From positions 1 to 54,931 of the forward strand of contig JAEWEN010000048.1 in NCBI GenBank assembly GCA_023389275.1: DNA of 54,931 nt, given 5' to 3'. The stretch comes from Bacillota bacterium. GTDB lineage: Bacteria; Bacillota; Clostridia; Clostridiales; Caloramatoraceae. A program made the translations under genes and the position numbers. The notes beneath the pieces were generated by a model. That model ran no database searches. It worked only from the letters and a program-made list of their open reading frames with translations, and was not told the DNA's origin. Shown here in pieces: positions 24,852 to 32,954 of the stretch; within the stretch, counting starts at the first letter, position 1; every line of letters starts with the position of its first letter.

Positions 24852-26120
24852 ATGAGTAACACAGTAGTATCACTTGATATTGGGTCATCTAAAGTTTGCG
24901 TTGTACTTGCTGAAATGAACAATAAGCAGTTTAACATATTAGGTGTAGGAACCTCCAAATGTAGTGGTGTTAAAAAAGGTATAATAGTAGATATTGACTC
25001 AACTGTTGAAGCTATAAAAGATGCAGTTTCACAAGCAGAGCAAATGTCTAATAAAGAAATAAAATCCACTTTTGTAAATATACCAGGAGGGTATGCTTCA
25101 CTTTATAGAAATAAAGGTGTAATTGCAGTTTCAGGTGATAATAAAGAGATAATCTCCGATGATGTTAAAAGAGTACTGCAAGCTGCAAGGGTTTTTTCTG
25201 TTACTTCTGATAAGGAAATAATAGATGTTATAAAAGAGCAATTTGTTGTAGATGGATATGGAAACATAAAGGATCCTATAGGAATGAAAGGTGTAAGACT
25301 TGAAGTAGATGTTAACTTAGTAGTATCTTCTTGTACTACAGTACAAAACATACTAAGAAGTGTAGAAAAATCAGGACTTAAAGTAGATGGCATAGTTTTA
25401 GAGCCTATAGGAACATCAATGGTAACTTTAAGTAATGATGAAAAAGAGTTAGGTGTTGCTTTAGTTGACATAGGATCAGAAACAATAGATATATCTGTAT
25501 TTAACAAAGGATCTTTAGTGTTTACAAAACTTATTCCTGTTGGAGGAGGACACATTACAAGCGATATTTCTATGGTTTGTAAAATATCATATGCAGATTC
25601 CGAAAACCTAAAAAAGCAATATGGAGTGGCAACAAGTGCTCTTATTAAGCCAGATGAAACATTAAAAATAAATGCTTTAGGTGGCAAAGGTGAAAAAACT
25701 ATAAGTCTTTTCGAAGTAGCCGAGGTTATGGAAGCTAGAATAGCAGAGATGTTATATCTTATTCGAGATACATTAGAAAAAGAAGGACTATCTGAAATTC
25801 TGTCTGCAGGAATTGTGATTACAGGTGGAGGATTATTTAATATAAAAGGAATACAAGAAGTGGCACAAAGTCATTTTAATGTTCCAGTTAGATTTGGATA
25901 TCCTAATTACATAGGTGTTGCTAGTCCAATGTACTCTGCTTCAACAGGGATAGCAGTGTATTCACTTAAAAATAAAAAAACAAGTGAAATACTAACAAAC
26001 GAAAATAAAAATAACGTAGATGATGAAGTAGCAGTAGATACTGATTACGATTTAGAAGAAAAAGAGGAAAGGTCAGGAATATTAGGTAAAGTTAAAGAAT
26101 TCTTCTCAGACTTTTTCTAA
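24852..26120 (+). CDS. ftsA: Cell division actin-like protein FtsA
   Basis: ATP-binding actin homologue that tethers FtsZ to the membrane. N-terminal phosphate-1 motif VSLDIGSSKVCV, the 1C domain (about residues 85-165), ALVDIGSETIDI (phosphate-2) and VITGGGLFNIKG (adenosine motif) are seen. The C-terminus SGILGKVKEFFSDFF is a typical amphipathic membrane-targeting helix. It has 422 residues. AAAAAGGAGG lies upstream. The 112-bp gap before it has a TTGACT (24771) but no convincing -10 box, so an own promoter is uncertain. It is followed 22 bp later by ftsZ. Confidence 0.96.
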   Translation: MSNTVVSLDIGSSKVCVVLAEMNNKQFNILGVGTSKCSGVKKGIIVDIDSTVEAIKDAVSQAEQMSNKEIKSTFVNIPGGYASLYRNKGVIAVSGDNKEIISDDVKRVLQAARVFSVTSDKEIIDVIKEQFVVDGYGNIKDPIGMKGVRLEVDVNLVVSSCTTVQNILRSVEKSGLKVDGIVLEPIGTSMVTLSNDEKELGVALVDIGSETIDISVFNKGSLVFTKLIPVGGGHITSDISMVCKISYADSENLKKQYGVATSALIKPDETLKINALGGKGEKTISLFEVAEVMEARIAEMLYLIRDTLEKEGLSEILSAGIVITGGGLFNIKGIQEVAQSHFNVPVRFGYPNYIGVASPMYSASTGIAVYSLKNKKTSEILTNENKNNVDDEVAVDTDYDLEEKEERSGILGKVKEFFSDFF

Positions 26121-26142
26121 AACATATAAGGAGGGAATAATT

Positions 26143-27243
26143 GTGCTAGATTTTGAATTTGATATAGACAGTAATGCTCAAATAAAAGTTGTTGGTTGCG
26201 GTGGAGGAGGAAACAACGCAGTTAACAGAATGATAGAAGCCGACCTAAAGGGAATAGAATTTATATCTATTAATACAGATAAACAAGCACTACTTATGTC
26301 AAAAGCAGGTCAAAAGATACAAATAGGAGACAAGCTTACTCGAGGACTTGGAGCAGGTGCAAACCCTGAAATAGGAGAAAAAGCAGCTGAGGAAAGTAGA
26401 GAGGAAATAATTGAGGCTTTAAAAGGCGCAGATCTTGTATTTATTACAGCTGGTATGGGAGGCGGAACTGGAACTGGTGCTGCTCCTGTAGTTGCAGAAA
26501 TAGCTAAGGAACTTGGAATATTAACTGTTGGGGTTGTAACTAAACCTTTCTTATTTGAAGGAAGAAAAAGAATGATCCACGCAGAAAAAGGACTTTTAAA
26601 GTTAAAAGAAAGAGTTGACACTTTAGTTACTATACCAAATGATAGACTACTTCAAGTTGTAGATAAAAAGACTCCTATAACTGAAGCATTTAGAGTAGCA
26701 GATGACGTTTTAAAACAAGGTGTTCAGGGTATATCAGACCTTATAACAGTACCAGGTCTTATTAACCTAGACTTTGCAGACGTTACAACTATTATGTTAA
26801 ATAGAGGCCTAGCTCATATGGGTATAGGAAGAGGAAGTGGAGAAAATAGAGCAACTGAAGCTGCTAAACAAGCTATTTCAAGTCCATTACTTGAAACTAC
26901 TATTAAAGGAGCAACAGGTGTTTTATTAAATATTACTGGTGGACCTGATCTTACTTTATTTGAAGTTACAGAAGCAGCAGACCAAGTAAAAGAAGCTGCA
27001 GATCCAGATGCAAATATTATATTTGGAGCTGTAATTGATGAAAGTCTTGGAGAGGATGTAAGAATTACTGTTATAGCAACAGGATTTGAAGGTCAAGGAG
27101 AAGCGAAAAAGCAAGAGGCTTCTGAGCAGGTAAAGCCTGTAGAGGCTAAAGAAGTTCCAAGCAAACAAAAAACTATTGAAATTCCTGTTTCATCAGAGGA
27201 TTTAGATATTCCTCCGTTTTTTAGAAATCAAAGAAGAAGATAA
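26143..27243 (+). CDS. ftsZ: Cell division GTPase FtsZ
   Basis: Tubulin homologue that forms the Z-ring. It starts at GTG 26143 behind AAGGAGGG. GTP-binding residues are in GCGGGGNNAVNRMI and the tubulin signature GGGTGTGAAP. The T7-loop region and a short linker are followed by the conserved C-terminal peptide DLDIPPFFRNQRRR, which binds FtsA and SepF. It has 366 residues. It is the last gene of the dcw cluster and ends at a terminator. Both of its membrane partners (ftsA and sepF) are in this window. Confidence 0.98.
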   Translation: MLDFEFDIDSNAQIKVVGCGGGGNNAVNRMIEADLKGIEFISINTDKQALLMSKAGQKIQIGDKLTRGLGAGANPEIGEKAAEESREEIIEALKGADLVFITAGMGGGTGTGAAPVVAEIAKELGILTVGVVTKPFLFEGRKRMIHAEKGLLKLKERVDTLVTIPNDRLLQVVDKKTPITEAFRVADDVLKQGVQGISDLITVPGLINLDFADVTTIMLNRGLAHMGIGRGSGENRATEAAKQAISSPLLETTIKGATGVLLNITGGPDLTLFEVTEAADQVKEAADPDANIIFGAVIDESLGEDVRITVIATGFEGQGEAKKQEASEQVKPVEAKEVPSKQKTIEIPVSSEDLDIPPFFRNQRRR

Positions 27244-27244
27244 T

Positions 27245-27275
27245 AAAAGGGTGACTATTTATAGTTGCCCTTTTT
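27245..27275 (+). terminator. Intrinsic terminator ending the dcw cluster
   Basis: AAAAGGGTGACTA pairs with TAGTTGCCCTTTT (two wobble pairs) around TTTA, followed by T residues. It lies immediately after the ftsZ stop. Confidence 0.85.
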
Positions 27276-27339
27276 AAATTTTAAAATAAATACTAAAATA
27301 TAAGTAAATTTGGTATAACTATATAATGAGGTGATTATT

Positions 27340-29121
27340 TTGTTAGAAGTAAAAAATAGAAATGAAATAGAAGATAAGTATAAATGGGATATTGACACTT
27401 TATATAGTGGAAAACAAGATATATTAATTGATAAAGAAAAAATAGACCATTTAATGAAAGAGATTTTGTCACTAAAGGGAAAGGTACTTGAAAGTGGAGA
27501 AAATCTTTATAGGGTTTTACATCTTTCTGATGAGGTAGAGAAAATATCAGGAAAAATAATTGCTTTTACATTTATGAAAAGAGATGAGGATAACAGTAAT
27601 TCTAATAGTCAAGCATTAGCTAGTCTTGGAGAACAAATAAGTGTAGAGGTAAATTCTAAATTATCATTTATAGTTCCTGAAATACTTTCTAAAGGAAGTG
27701 ATACAATATATTCTCTAATAAAAGAATATGATAAGCTAAGTCTTTATAAAAATCTTTTAGAAGAGCTTATAAGAAAAGAAAAAATAGTACTTTCTGAAAA
27801 AGAAGAAAAACTGTTATCTGAAACTCAAGAAATGGCATTAGCTTTTGAAAATGTATATAAAATGCTTAGTTATGTAGACTTAAAATATCCAAAGGTTAAA
27901 AATTCAAAGGGAGAAGAATTTGAGCTTAATGATTCAAATTACTCAACATTTATAAGAAGTAGTGATAGAGAACTTAGAAAAAATGCTTTTAAAGCTATGT
28001 TTGATACATATGGAAGTTTTAAAAGTACATATGGAGCAATTTTATCAAGTTCTATTAAAAAAGATGTTTTTTATAGTAAAACAAGAGGTTTTAAATCTTC
28101 ATTAGAGTCAGCGTTATTTGAAGATAATATACCAGTTAGTGTATATGAAAATGTTTTAAAAATTTCTAACGATTCAATTTCTATTTTAGATGAATATATA
28201 CTTTTAAAGAAAAAAGAGCTTTCACTTAATGAGATTCATCTTTATGATTTATATACTCCAATAGTTAAAGAAGCAGACTTAGAAGTAGATTATGAAAGTG
28301 CAAAGGATATGATAAAAACTTCATTAAATGTTTTAGGTAATGAGTATATAGGAATACTAGATGAGGCATTTAATAATAAATGGATAGATGTTTATTATAA
28401 TAAGGGAAAATATACAGGAGCATATTCATGGGGAGCATATGACACAAAACCTTACATACTTTTAAATTATAAAAATAAATTAGATGATGTTTTAACATTA
28501 GCTCATGAGCTTGGACATTCTATACATTCTTATTATTCAAGAAAAACTCAACCATATGTATATTCATCATATACAATATTTTGTGCAGAGGTTGCTTCTA
28601 TAACAAATGAATGTTTAATGTATTTATATCTTATGGATAGTTTAAAAGGATTAAATAGGAAATATGTAATTCAAGAGTTTTTAGAAAGTATAAGAACAAC
28701 ATTTTTTAGACAAATTATGTTTGCTGAATTTGAAAAAATAACACATGATAAAGCAGAAAAAGGAGATGCTCTTAATGGGGAAGAGCTTTCAAATGAATGG
28801 CTTAAGCTTTGTAAAAAATATTATGGAAATGTTTGTGTTATTGATGAGGAAATACAAAGTGAGTGGGCTAGAATACCACATTTTTATGATCCTTTTTATG
28901 TTTATAAGTATGCAACAGGTCTTTCAGCTGGAATTAGTATGGCAAAATCTATATTAAAAGATAATAATAACTTAAAAAAATACATAGAGTTTTTAAAATC
29001 AGGTGGAAGTGATTATTCAATAGAACTTTTGAAAAAAGCAGGTGTAGACTTTACAACAACTAAACCTTTAGAAGATACTATTGAAATGTTTAAATATCTT
29101 TTAGAAGAATATAAAAAATAA
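27340..29121 (+). CDS. pepF: M3-family oligoendopeptidase F
   Basis: Cytoplasmic zinc metallopeptidase that degrades oligopeptides. The catalytic motif HELGH is at residues 389-393 (LTLAHELGHSIHSYYS), with the third zinc ligand expected in FCAEVASITNECL. Upstream is the helical N-terminal lobe of the PepF/M3B type, starting EVKNRNEIEDKYKWDIDTLY. It has 593 residues, normal length. TTG 27340 is chosen because GAGGTGAT lies just before it; the GTG at 27331 overlaps that site. It is monocistronic between the ftsZ and spoIIGA blocks, with its own terminator. Confidence 0.93.
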   Translation: MLEVKNRNEIEDKYKWDIDTLYSGKQDILIDKEKIDHLMKEILSLKGKVLESGENLYRVLHLSDEVEKISGKIIAFTFMKRDEDNSNSNSQALASLGEQISVEVNSKLSFIVPEILSKGSDTIYSLIKEYDKLSLYKNLLEELIRKEKIVLSEKEEKLLSETQEMALAFENVYKMLSYVDLKYPKVKNSKGEEFELNDSNYSTFIRSSDRELRKNAFKAMFDTYGSFKSTYGAILSSSIKKDVFYSKTRGFKSSLESALFEDNIPVSVYENVLKISNDSISILDEYILLKKKELSLNEIHLYDLYTPIVKEADLEVDYESAKDMIKTSLNVLGNEYIGILDEAFNNKWIDVYYNKGKYTGAYSWGAYDTKPYILLNYKNKLDDVLTLAHELGHSIHSYYSRKTQPYVYSSYTIFCAEVASITNECLMYLYLMDSLKGLNRKYVIQEFLESIRTTFFRQIMFAEFEKITHDKAEKGDALNGEELSNEWLKLCKKYYGNVCVIDEEIQSEWARIPHFYDPFYVYKYATGLSAGISMAKSILKDNNNLKKYIEFLKSGGSDYSIELLKKAGVDFTTTKPLEDTIEMFKYLLEEYKK

Positions 29122-29182
29122 TTTTAAATGTGAATAATAATATATTTTATGGTAATAATAAAAATATAACCCCATCCCCCTA

Positions 29183-29209
29183 GGAGAGTCGAAGGACTCT
29201 TCTTTTTTT
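29183..29209 (+). terminator. Intrinsic terminator after pepF
   Basis: GAGAGTC and GACTCTT flank GAAG, followed by CTTTTTTT. It sits in the 346-bp gene-free stretch 29122-29467. Apart from this terminator and the spoIIG promoter, that stretch is AT-rich with nothing else recognised. Confidence 0.8.
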
Positions 29210-29342
29210 ATTTTTAATTATATGTTAATTATATTTAACACTTTTTAGGTATAGTATATTTTACAAAAAAGTGAAATATATAAGGTTTTTAAATATAAAT
29301 TTTTAATCATACTATGGGACTTTAAACAGTTCTGTTTTTTTA

Positions 29343-29429
29343 TGTCTAAAAACAAATCACTTTGTATTAAAGTTTAAAGTTATAGAGATTATATAGTGAC
29401 AAATTTTACATAAGAACAAGCCTTATAAT
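29343..29429 (+). promoter_or_regulatory. spoIIG promoter with 22-bp spacer and two Spo0A-like boxes
   Basis: GTGACA (29396-29401) and TATAAT (29424-29429) are separated by exactly 22 bp. A spacer this long is the hallmark of the Bacillus spoIIG promoter, which needs phosphorylated Spo0A. TGACAAA (29397-29403) overlaps the -35, and TGTCTAA (29343-29349) lies about 50 bp further up; each is one mismatch from the 0A consensus TGNCGAA. Box positions relative to the predicted start (about -39 and -90) resemble those in B. subtilis. Confidence 0.65.
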
Positions 29430-29467
29430 TATATTAAGTAGTTTACTTTAAATATGGAGGTAATAAT

Positions 29468-30319
29468 GTGGGAGAAGTATATATTGATATTTTAATTGTA
29501 GAAAATATTTTTATGAATTTTTTCCTTTTATATCTTTTAAGCAAAGTATCTAAAAATTATACTAGCAATTTGAAAATTTTTATAGCTTCTTTTATAGGTT
29601 CAATGTATGTAATAGTTATTTTTATACCAAGTTTACATATATTTTATTCTCTAATATTTAAAGTAATAGTTTCAATTTTAATGATTTATATTGCATTTAT
29701 TCCAAAAGATATAAAAAGATTTTTAAGATTAATTTTAATATTTTATACTGAGGCTTTTATATTAGGTGGAGGAATAATAGGATTTTTTTATTTAGTGTAT
29801 GGAGATATTAATAGTTTAGATAGTGTGTTTTTATTAAGTAAAATATCAACAAAATTTATTATTATATCAAGTTTTATTGCTATTTTATTTGTAAAAATAG
29901 GATTTGATGTTTTTGAAAGCTATTATAGTGAAAAACAATGTGAAGTAGATCTTGAAATATATTTAAATGGTAAAAGCTGTACTATAAAAGGGTTTATAGA
30001 TACAGGAAATCAGTTAAGAGACCCTTTAGACGGTTCTAAGGTTATAGTTAGTAGTATAGGTGCTTTAAGCAGCTTAATTAACATAAAAGATAATAATATT
30101 AATCTAATAAAAGATGCTTCATTTAAAGTAAGAACAATACCATACAATGCTATAGGAACGGAAAATGGACTTTTACTTGGATTTAAATCAGAAATTGTTA
30201 TTGCAAAAAATAAAAATAAAACAAAAATAAATAAAAATATTACAGTTGCGCTTAATGATAAGTCTTTTTTAGGTGATTCAAACTATGATGCAATTGTTTA
30301 TCCAGAAATATTAAGCTAA
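29468..30319 (+). CDS. spoIIGA: Sigma-E processing peptidase SpoIIGA
   Basis: Membrane-embedded aspartic protease that cleaves pro-sigma-E in the mother cell once SpoIIR signals from the forespore. The first half has about five membrane segments (residues 1-150). The second half is a cytoplasmic pepsin-like domain with catalytic Asp178 in GFIDTGNQLRDPLDG. It has 283 residues. The start is GTG 29468, seven bases after TGGAGG. It is cotranscribed with sigE, 14 bp downstream. Confidence 0.95.
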   Translation: MGEVYIDILIVENIFMNFFLLYLLSKVSKNYTSNLKIFIASFIGSMYVIVIFIPSLHIFYSLIFKVIVSILMIYIAFIPKDIKRFLRLILIFYTEAFILGGGIIGFFYLVYGDINSLDSVFLLSKISTKFIIISSFIAILFVKIGFDVFESYYSEKQCEVDLEIYLNGKSCTIKGFIDTGNQLRDPLDGSKVIVSSIGALSSLINIKDNNINLIKDASFKVRTIPYNAIGTENGLLLGFKSEIVIAKNKNKTKINKNITVALNDKSFLGDSNYDAIVYPEILS

Positions 30320-30333
30320 TAGGGGGGCGAAAA

Positions 30334-31068
30334 TTGACTGTTTTTAAGTATTTAAAGAAAAAATTTAAGGATTTTAAAGGATATTTAAATTCTTTATACA
30401 CAAAACTTTTCTTAAAAGATGAGGTATATTATATTGGAGGAAATGAAGCACTTCCACCTCCACTTACAAATGATGAGGAAAAAGATTTAGTTGAAAAACT
30501 AAAATTAGGAGATGAAGATATAAGAACAGTTCTTATAGAAAGAAATTTAAGACTAGTTGTTTATATAGCTAGAAAGTTTGAAAATACAGGTATAAGTGTA
30601 GAGGATTTAATATCTATAGGTACAATTGGATTAATAAAAGCTGTAAATACATTTAATCCAGAAAAAAATATAAAACTTGCAACATATGCATCAAGATGTA
30701 TAGAAAATGAGATACTAATGTATCTTAGAAGAAATAGTAAGGTAAAGTCAGAAATATCATTTGATGAACCTTTAAATGTAGATTGGGATGGAAATGAACT
30801 TTTATTATCAGATATATTAGGAACAGATAGCGATCTTATATACCATGAAATTGAAGTAGAAGTAGAAAAAGAACTTCTTCAAAATGCTATGAATAAACTT
30901 AATAAAAGAGAAAGACAAATAATGGAGCTTAGATTTGGTCTTTTAGGTGAAGGAGAAAAAACACAAAAAGAAGTTGCAGATATACTTGGAATATCACAAT
31001 CTTATATATCAAGACTTGAAAAAAGAATAGTAAAAAGACTTCAAAAAGACATTAATAAAATGATATAG
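30334..31068 (+). CDS. sigE: RNA polymerase sporulation sigma factor SigE (pro-sigma-E)
   Basis: Early mother-cell sigma factor, made as an inactive membrane-associated precursor. The N-terminal pro-region (about residues 1-28, rich in Lys/Phe/Leu) precedes the conserved DEVYYIGGNEALPPPL, near which SpoIIGA cuts. Region 2 (NLRLVVYIARKFENTG, DLISIGTIGLIKAV) and region 4 (ERQIMELRFGLLGEG, helix-turn-helix VADILGISQSYISRLEKR) are complete. It has 244 residues. The TTG start follows AGGGGGG. Confidence 0.97.
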   Translation: MTVFKYLKKKFKDFKGYLNSLYTKLFLKDEVYYIGGNEALPPPLTNDEEKDLVEKLKLGDEDIRTVLIERNLRLVVYIARKFENTGISVEDLISIGTIGLIKAVNTFNPEKNIKLATYASRCIENEILMYLRRNSKVKSEISFDEPLNVDWDGNELLLSDILGTDSDLIYHEIEVEVEKELLQNAMNKLNKRERQIMELRFGLLGEGEKTQKEVADILGISQSYISRLEKRIVKRLQKDINKMI

Positions 31069-31090
31069 GAAAATTTGGAAAACACCTTTT

Positions 31091-31120
31091 AGTATAAAAA
31101 TTTTCTGAAAAGGAAATAAT
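31091..31120 (+). promoter_or_regulatory. Possible forespore promoter for sigG
   Basis: AGTATAA (31091) and GGAAATAAT (31112-31120) with a 14-bp gap loosely resemble a sigma-F/sigma-G promoter. The spacing and the -10 are imperfect. The 90-bp gap after sigE without a terminator also allows readthrough. Confidence 0.25.
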
Positions 31121-31158
31121 TTTAATACAATGATTACTAAAGGGGATGAGATTGACCT

Positions 31159-31932
31159 ATGATAACTAATAAAGTTGAGATCTGTGGAGTTAATACATCT
31201 AAATTACCTGTTTTAAAAGCAGACGTTATGAAAGAGTTAATGCTGAAAATAAGACAGGGAGATGAAAATGCAAGAGAAGAATTTATTCAAGGGAACCTAA
31301 GGCTTGTTTTAAGTGTTATAAAAAGATTTAATAATAGAGGAGAAAATCTAGATGACCTTTTTCAAGTTGGATGTATAGGTCTTATAAAAGCCATAGATAA
31401 TTTTGATTTAAGCCAAAATGTTAGATTTTCAACATATGCTGTACCTATGGTAATAGGAGAAATAAGAAGATATCTTAGAGATAATAATTCAATAAGAGTT
31501 AGTAGATCTTTAAGAGACATAGCATATAAAGCTCTTCAAGTTAGAGAACAGTTAATAAATAAGCATAATAAAGAACCAAATATATCACAAATAGCAAAGG
31601 AGCTTGATCTTCCGAGAGAAGAGATATTTTTTGCTTTAGATGCTATTCAAGATCCTGTTTCTTTATTTGAGCCTATTTATAATGATGGTGGAGATGCAAT
31701 ATTTGTTATGGATCAAATAAGTGACAATAAAAACCATGATGAAAGCTGGGTTGAAAATATATCTGTAAAGCAAGCAATACAAAAATTAAATGATAGAGAA
31801 AAACATATACTTAATTTAAGGTTTTTTGAAGGAAAAACGCAAATGGAAGTTGCAGAAGAGATTGGAATATCTCAAGCTCAAGTTTCAAGACTTGAAAAAA
31901 CCGCGCTTACACATATGAAAAAATACTTATAA
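31159..31932 (+). CDS. sigG: RNA polymerase sporulation sigma factor SigG
   Basis: Late forespore sigma factor. It begins NKVEICGVNTSKLPVLKADVM, the SigG-specific N-terminus that binds the anti-sigma factors. Region 2 has NLRLVLSVIKRFNNRGENLDDLFQ. Region 3 holds IRVSRSLRDIAYKALQVREQL. Region 4 ends in VAEEIGISQAQVSRLEKTAL. It has 257 residues. It lies downstream of spoIIGA-sigE, as in most spore formers, and is closed by a terminator. Confidence 0.97.
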   Translation: MITNKVEICGVNTSKLPVLKADVMKELMLKIRQGDENAREEFIQGNLRLVLSVIKRFNNRGENLDDLFQVGCIGLIKAIDNFDLSQNVRFSTYAVPMVIGEIRRYLRDNNSIRVSRSLRDIAYKALQVREQLINKHNKEPNISQIAKELDLPREEIFFALDAIQDPVSLFEPIYNDGGDAIFVMDQISDNKNHDESWVENISVKQAIQKLNDREKHILNLRFFEGKTQMEVAEEIGISQAQVSRLEKTALTHMKKYL

Positions 31933-31940
31933 ATAAAGTG

Positions 31941-31972
31941 AAAATAAGCTAGTTTATCTAGCTTATTTTTAT
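31941..31972 (+). terminator. Intrinsic terminator after sigG
   Basis: AAAATAAGCTAG pairs with CTAGCTTATTTT around TTTAT, followed by T-rich sequence. Confidence 0.9.
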
Positions 31973-32031
31973 TTTATTTATAATAATACTTTACATATTA
32001 TTTTCATATAATTTTCTAGGGGGTGTTATTA

Positions 32032-32304
32032 ATGGAAATAAAAAATAAAAACCTGTTACTATCTGAACTAAAAAGTATGGAGGTTATAGATGTATCAGAG
32101 GGGAAAAGGTTAGGATTCATAGGAGATATTATATTTGATGATGACTTAACATACATAAAATCATTTGTTATACCATATCAAAGCGGTGTTTTTTCTGTTT
32201 TTAAGAAAAAAGAAGAAATAGAAATAGCATGGGAGCAAATTAAAGTTATAGGAGTTGACATAATGCTTGTTGATTTACTTAATGAAAAATCAAACTCTAA
32301 TTAA
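32032..32304 (+). CDS. YlmC/YmxH-family PRC-barrel sporulation protein
   Basis: 90 residues. The conserved core is LKSMEVIDVSEGKRLGFIGDIIFD and EIEIAWEQIKVIGVDIMLVDL, a single PRC-barrel fold typical of the YlmC/YmxH family. The family is found in spore formers next to sigG; its biochemical role is unknown to me. ATG 32032 follows AGGGGGTG at 32018-32025; an in-frame TTG at 32023 overlaps that site. No clear terminator follows; the nrdR promoter begins about 75 bp downstream. Confidence 0.85.
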   Translation: MEIKNKNLLLSELKSMEVIDVSEGKRLGFIGDIIFDDDLTYIKSFVIPYQSGVFSVFKKKEEIEIAWEQIKVIGVDIMLVDLLNEKSNSN

Positions 32305-32380
32305 CTTAAATAAAATGAGAATCTAAGAGTAAAACAATGATATGTTAACAATTCACCTATTTTATATAAAATTTCAAAGT

Positions 32381-32409
32381 TAGACTCCACTATATATAGT
32401 TGTTATAAT
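32381..32409 (+). promoter_or_regulatory. Promoter of nrdR-nrdD
   Basis: TAGACT (32381-32386), a 17-bp spacer, then a perfect TATAAT (32404-32409). The first NrdR box lies inside the spacer, so bound NrdR would block polymerase. Confidence 0.65.
32389..32400. promoter_or_regulatory. NrdR box 1
   Basis: ACTATATATAGT, a perfect 12-bp palindrome matching the core of the known NrdR box (consensus about aCACwATATAtwGtgt). It lies between the -35 and -10 of the promoter. Confidence 0.82.
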
Positions 32410-32453
32410 AGTCAATGTTACTAAATATAGAGGTATGCTTAATTAGTAAATAT

Positions 32454-32465
32454 ACTATATATAGT
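32454..32465. promoter_or_regulatory. NrdR box 2
   Basis: A second, identical ACTATATATAGT, 65 bp downstream of box 1 (close to six helical turns), in the nrdR leader about 20 bp before the start codon. Paired boxes in phase are usual for NrdR. Confidence 0.82.
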
Positions 32466-32483
32466 GGTTGGAGTTGATTTAAA

Positions 32484-32939
32484 TTGAAATGTCCATTTTG
32501 CGGCAATATAGAAACCAAAGTTCTAGACTCTAGACCTACAGAGGATAGCGCTTCAATTAGAAGAAGAAGAGAATGCTTAAATTGCTTAAAAAGATTTACT
32601 ACATATGAAAAGGTAGAAGATATACCTGTTTATGTTATTAAAAAAGATGGTACACGTGAGGCGTTTAGTAAAAGAAAAATACTAAACGGAGTTTTAAGAT
32701 CATGTGAAAAAAGACCAGTTTCTATTTCAGATATGGAAAAATTAGTTGATGAAATAGAAAGACATGTTCAAAATACAATGAACAGGGAAATAAGCAGCAC
32801 ATATATTGGAGAAATTGTAATGGAAAAGCTTAAAAAGCTAGATGATGTTGCTTATGTTAGATTTGCTTCAGTTTATAAGCAATTTAAGGATATAAATACA
32901 TTTTTACAAGAGTTACATAAGATATTAGAGGAAAAATAG
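32484..32939 (+). CDS. nrdR: Transcriptional repressor NrdR
   Basis: Zinc-ribbon plus ATP-cone repressor of ribonucleotide reductase genes; it senses ATP/dATP. Zinc ribbon: CPFCGNIETKVLDSR, then RRECLNCLKRFTTYE with four cysteines. The ATP-cone follows (VIKKDGTREAFSKRKILNGVLRSCEKR). It has 151 residues, full length. The start is TTG 32484 with GGAG about 10 bases upstream. It is the first gene of an operon with nrdD. The twin boxes at 32389 and 32454 imply autorepression and control of nrdD. Confidence 0.96.
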   Translation: MKCPFCGNIETKVLDSRPTEDSASIRRRRECLNCLKRFTTYEKVEDIPVYVIKKDGTREAFSKRKILNGVLRSCEKRPVSISDMEKLVDEIERHVQNTMNREISSTYIGEIVMEKLKKLDDVAYVRFASVYKQFKDINTFLQELHKILEEK

Positions 32940-32954
32940 AAGGGGTGCGTTTAA

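Noticed and set aside
25103..25687. Long minus-strand frame (194 codons) opposite ftsA
   Set aside because: It is antisense to a complete ftsA. Its Ser/Thr/Pro-rich composition is that of a shadow frame.
32360..32371. TTTTATATAAAA palindrome before the nrdR promoter as a third NrdR box
   Set aside because: It lacks the ACT/AGT ends of the two true boxes and is ordinary AT-rich sequence.
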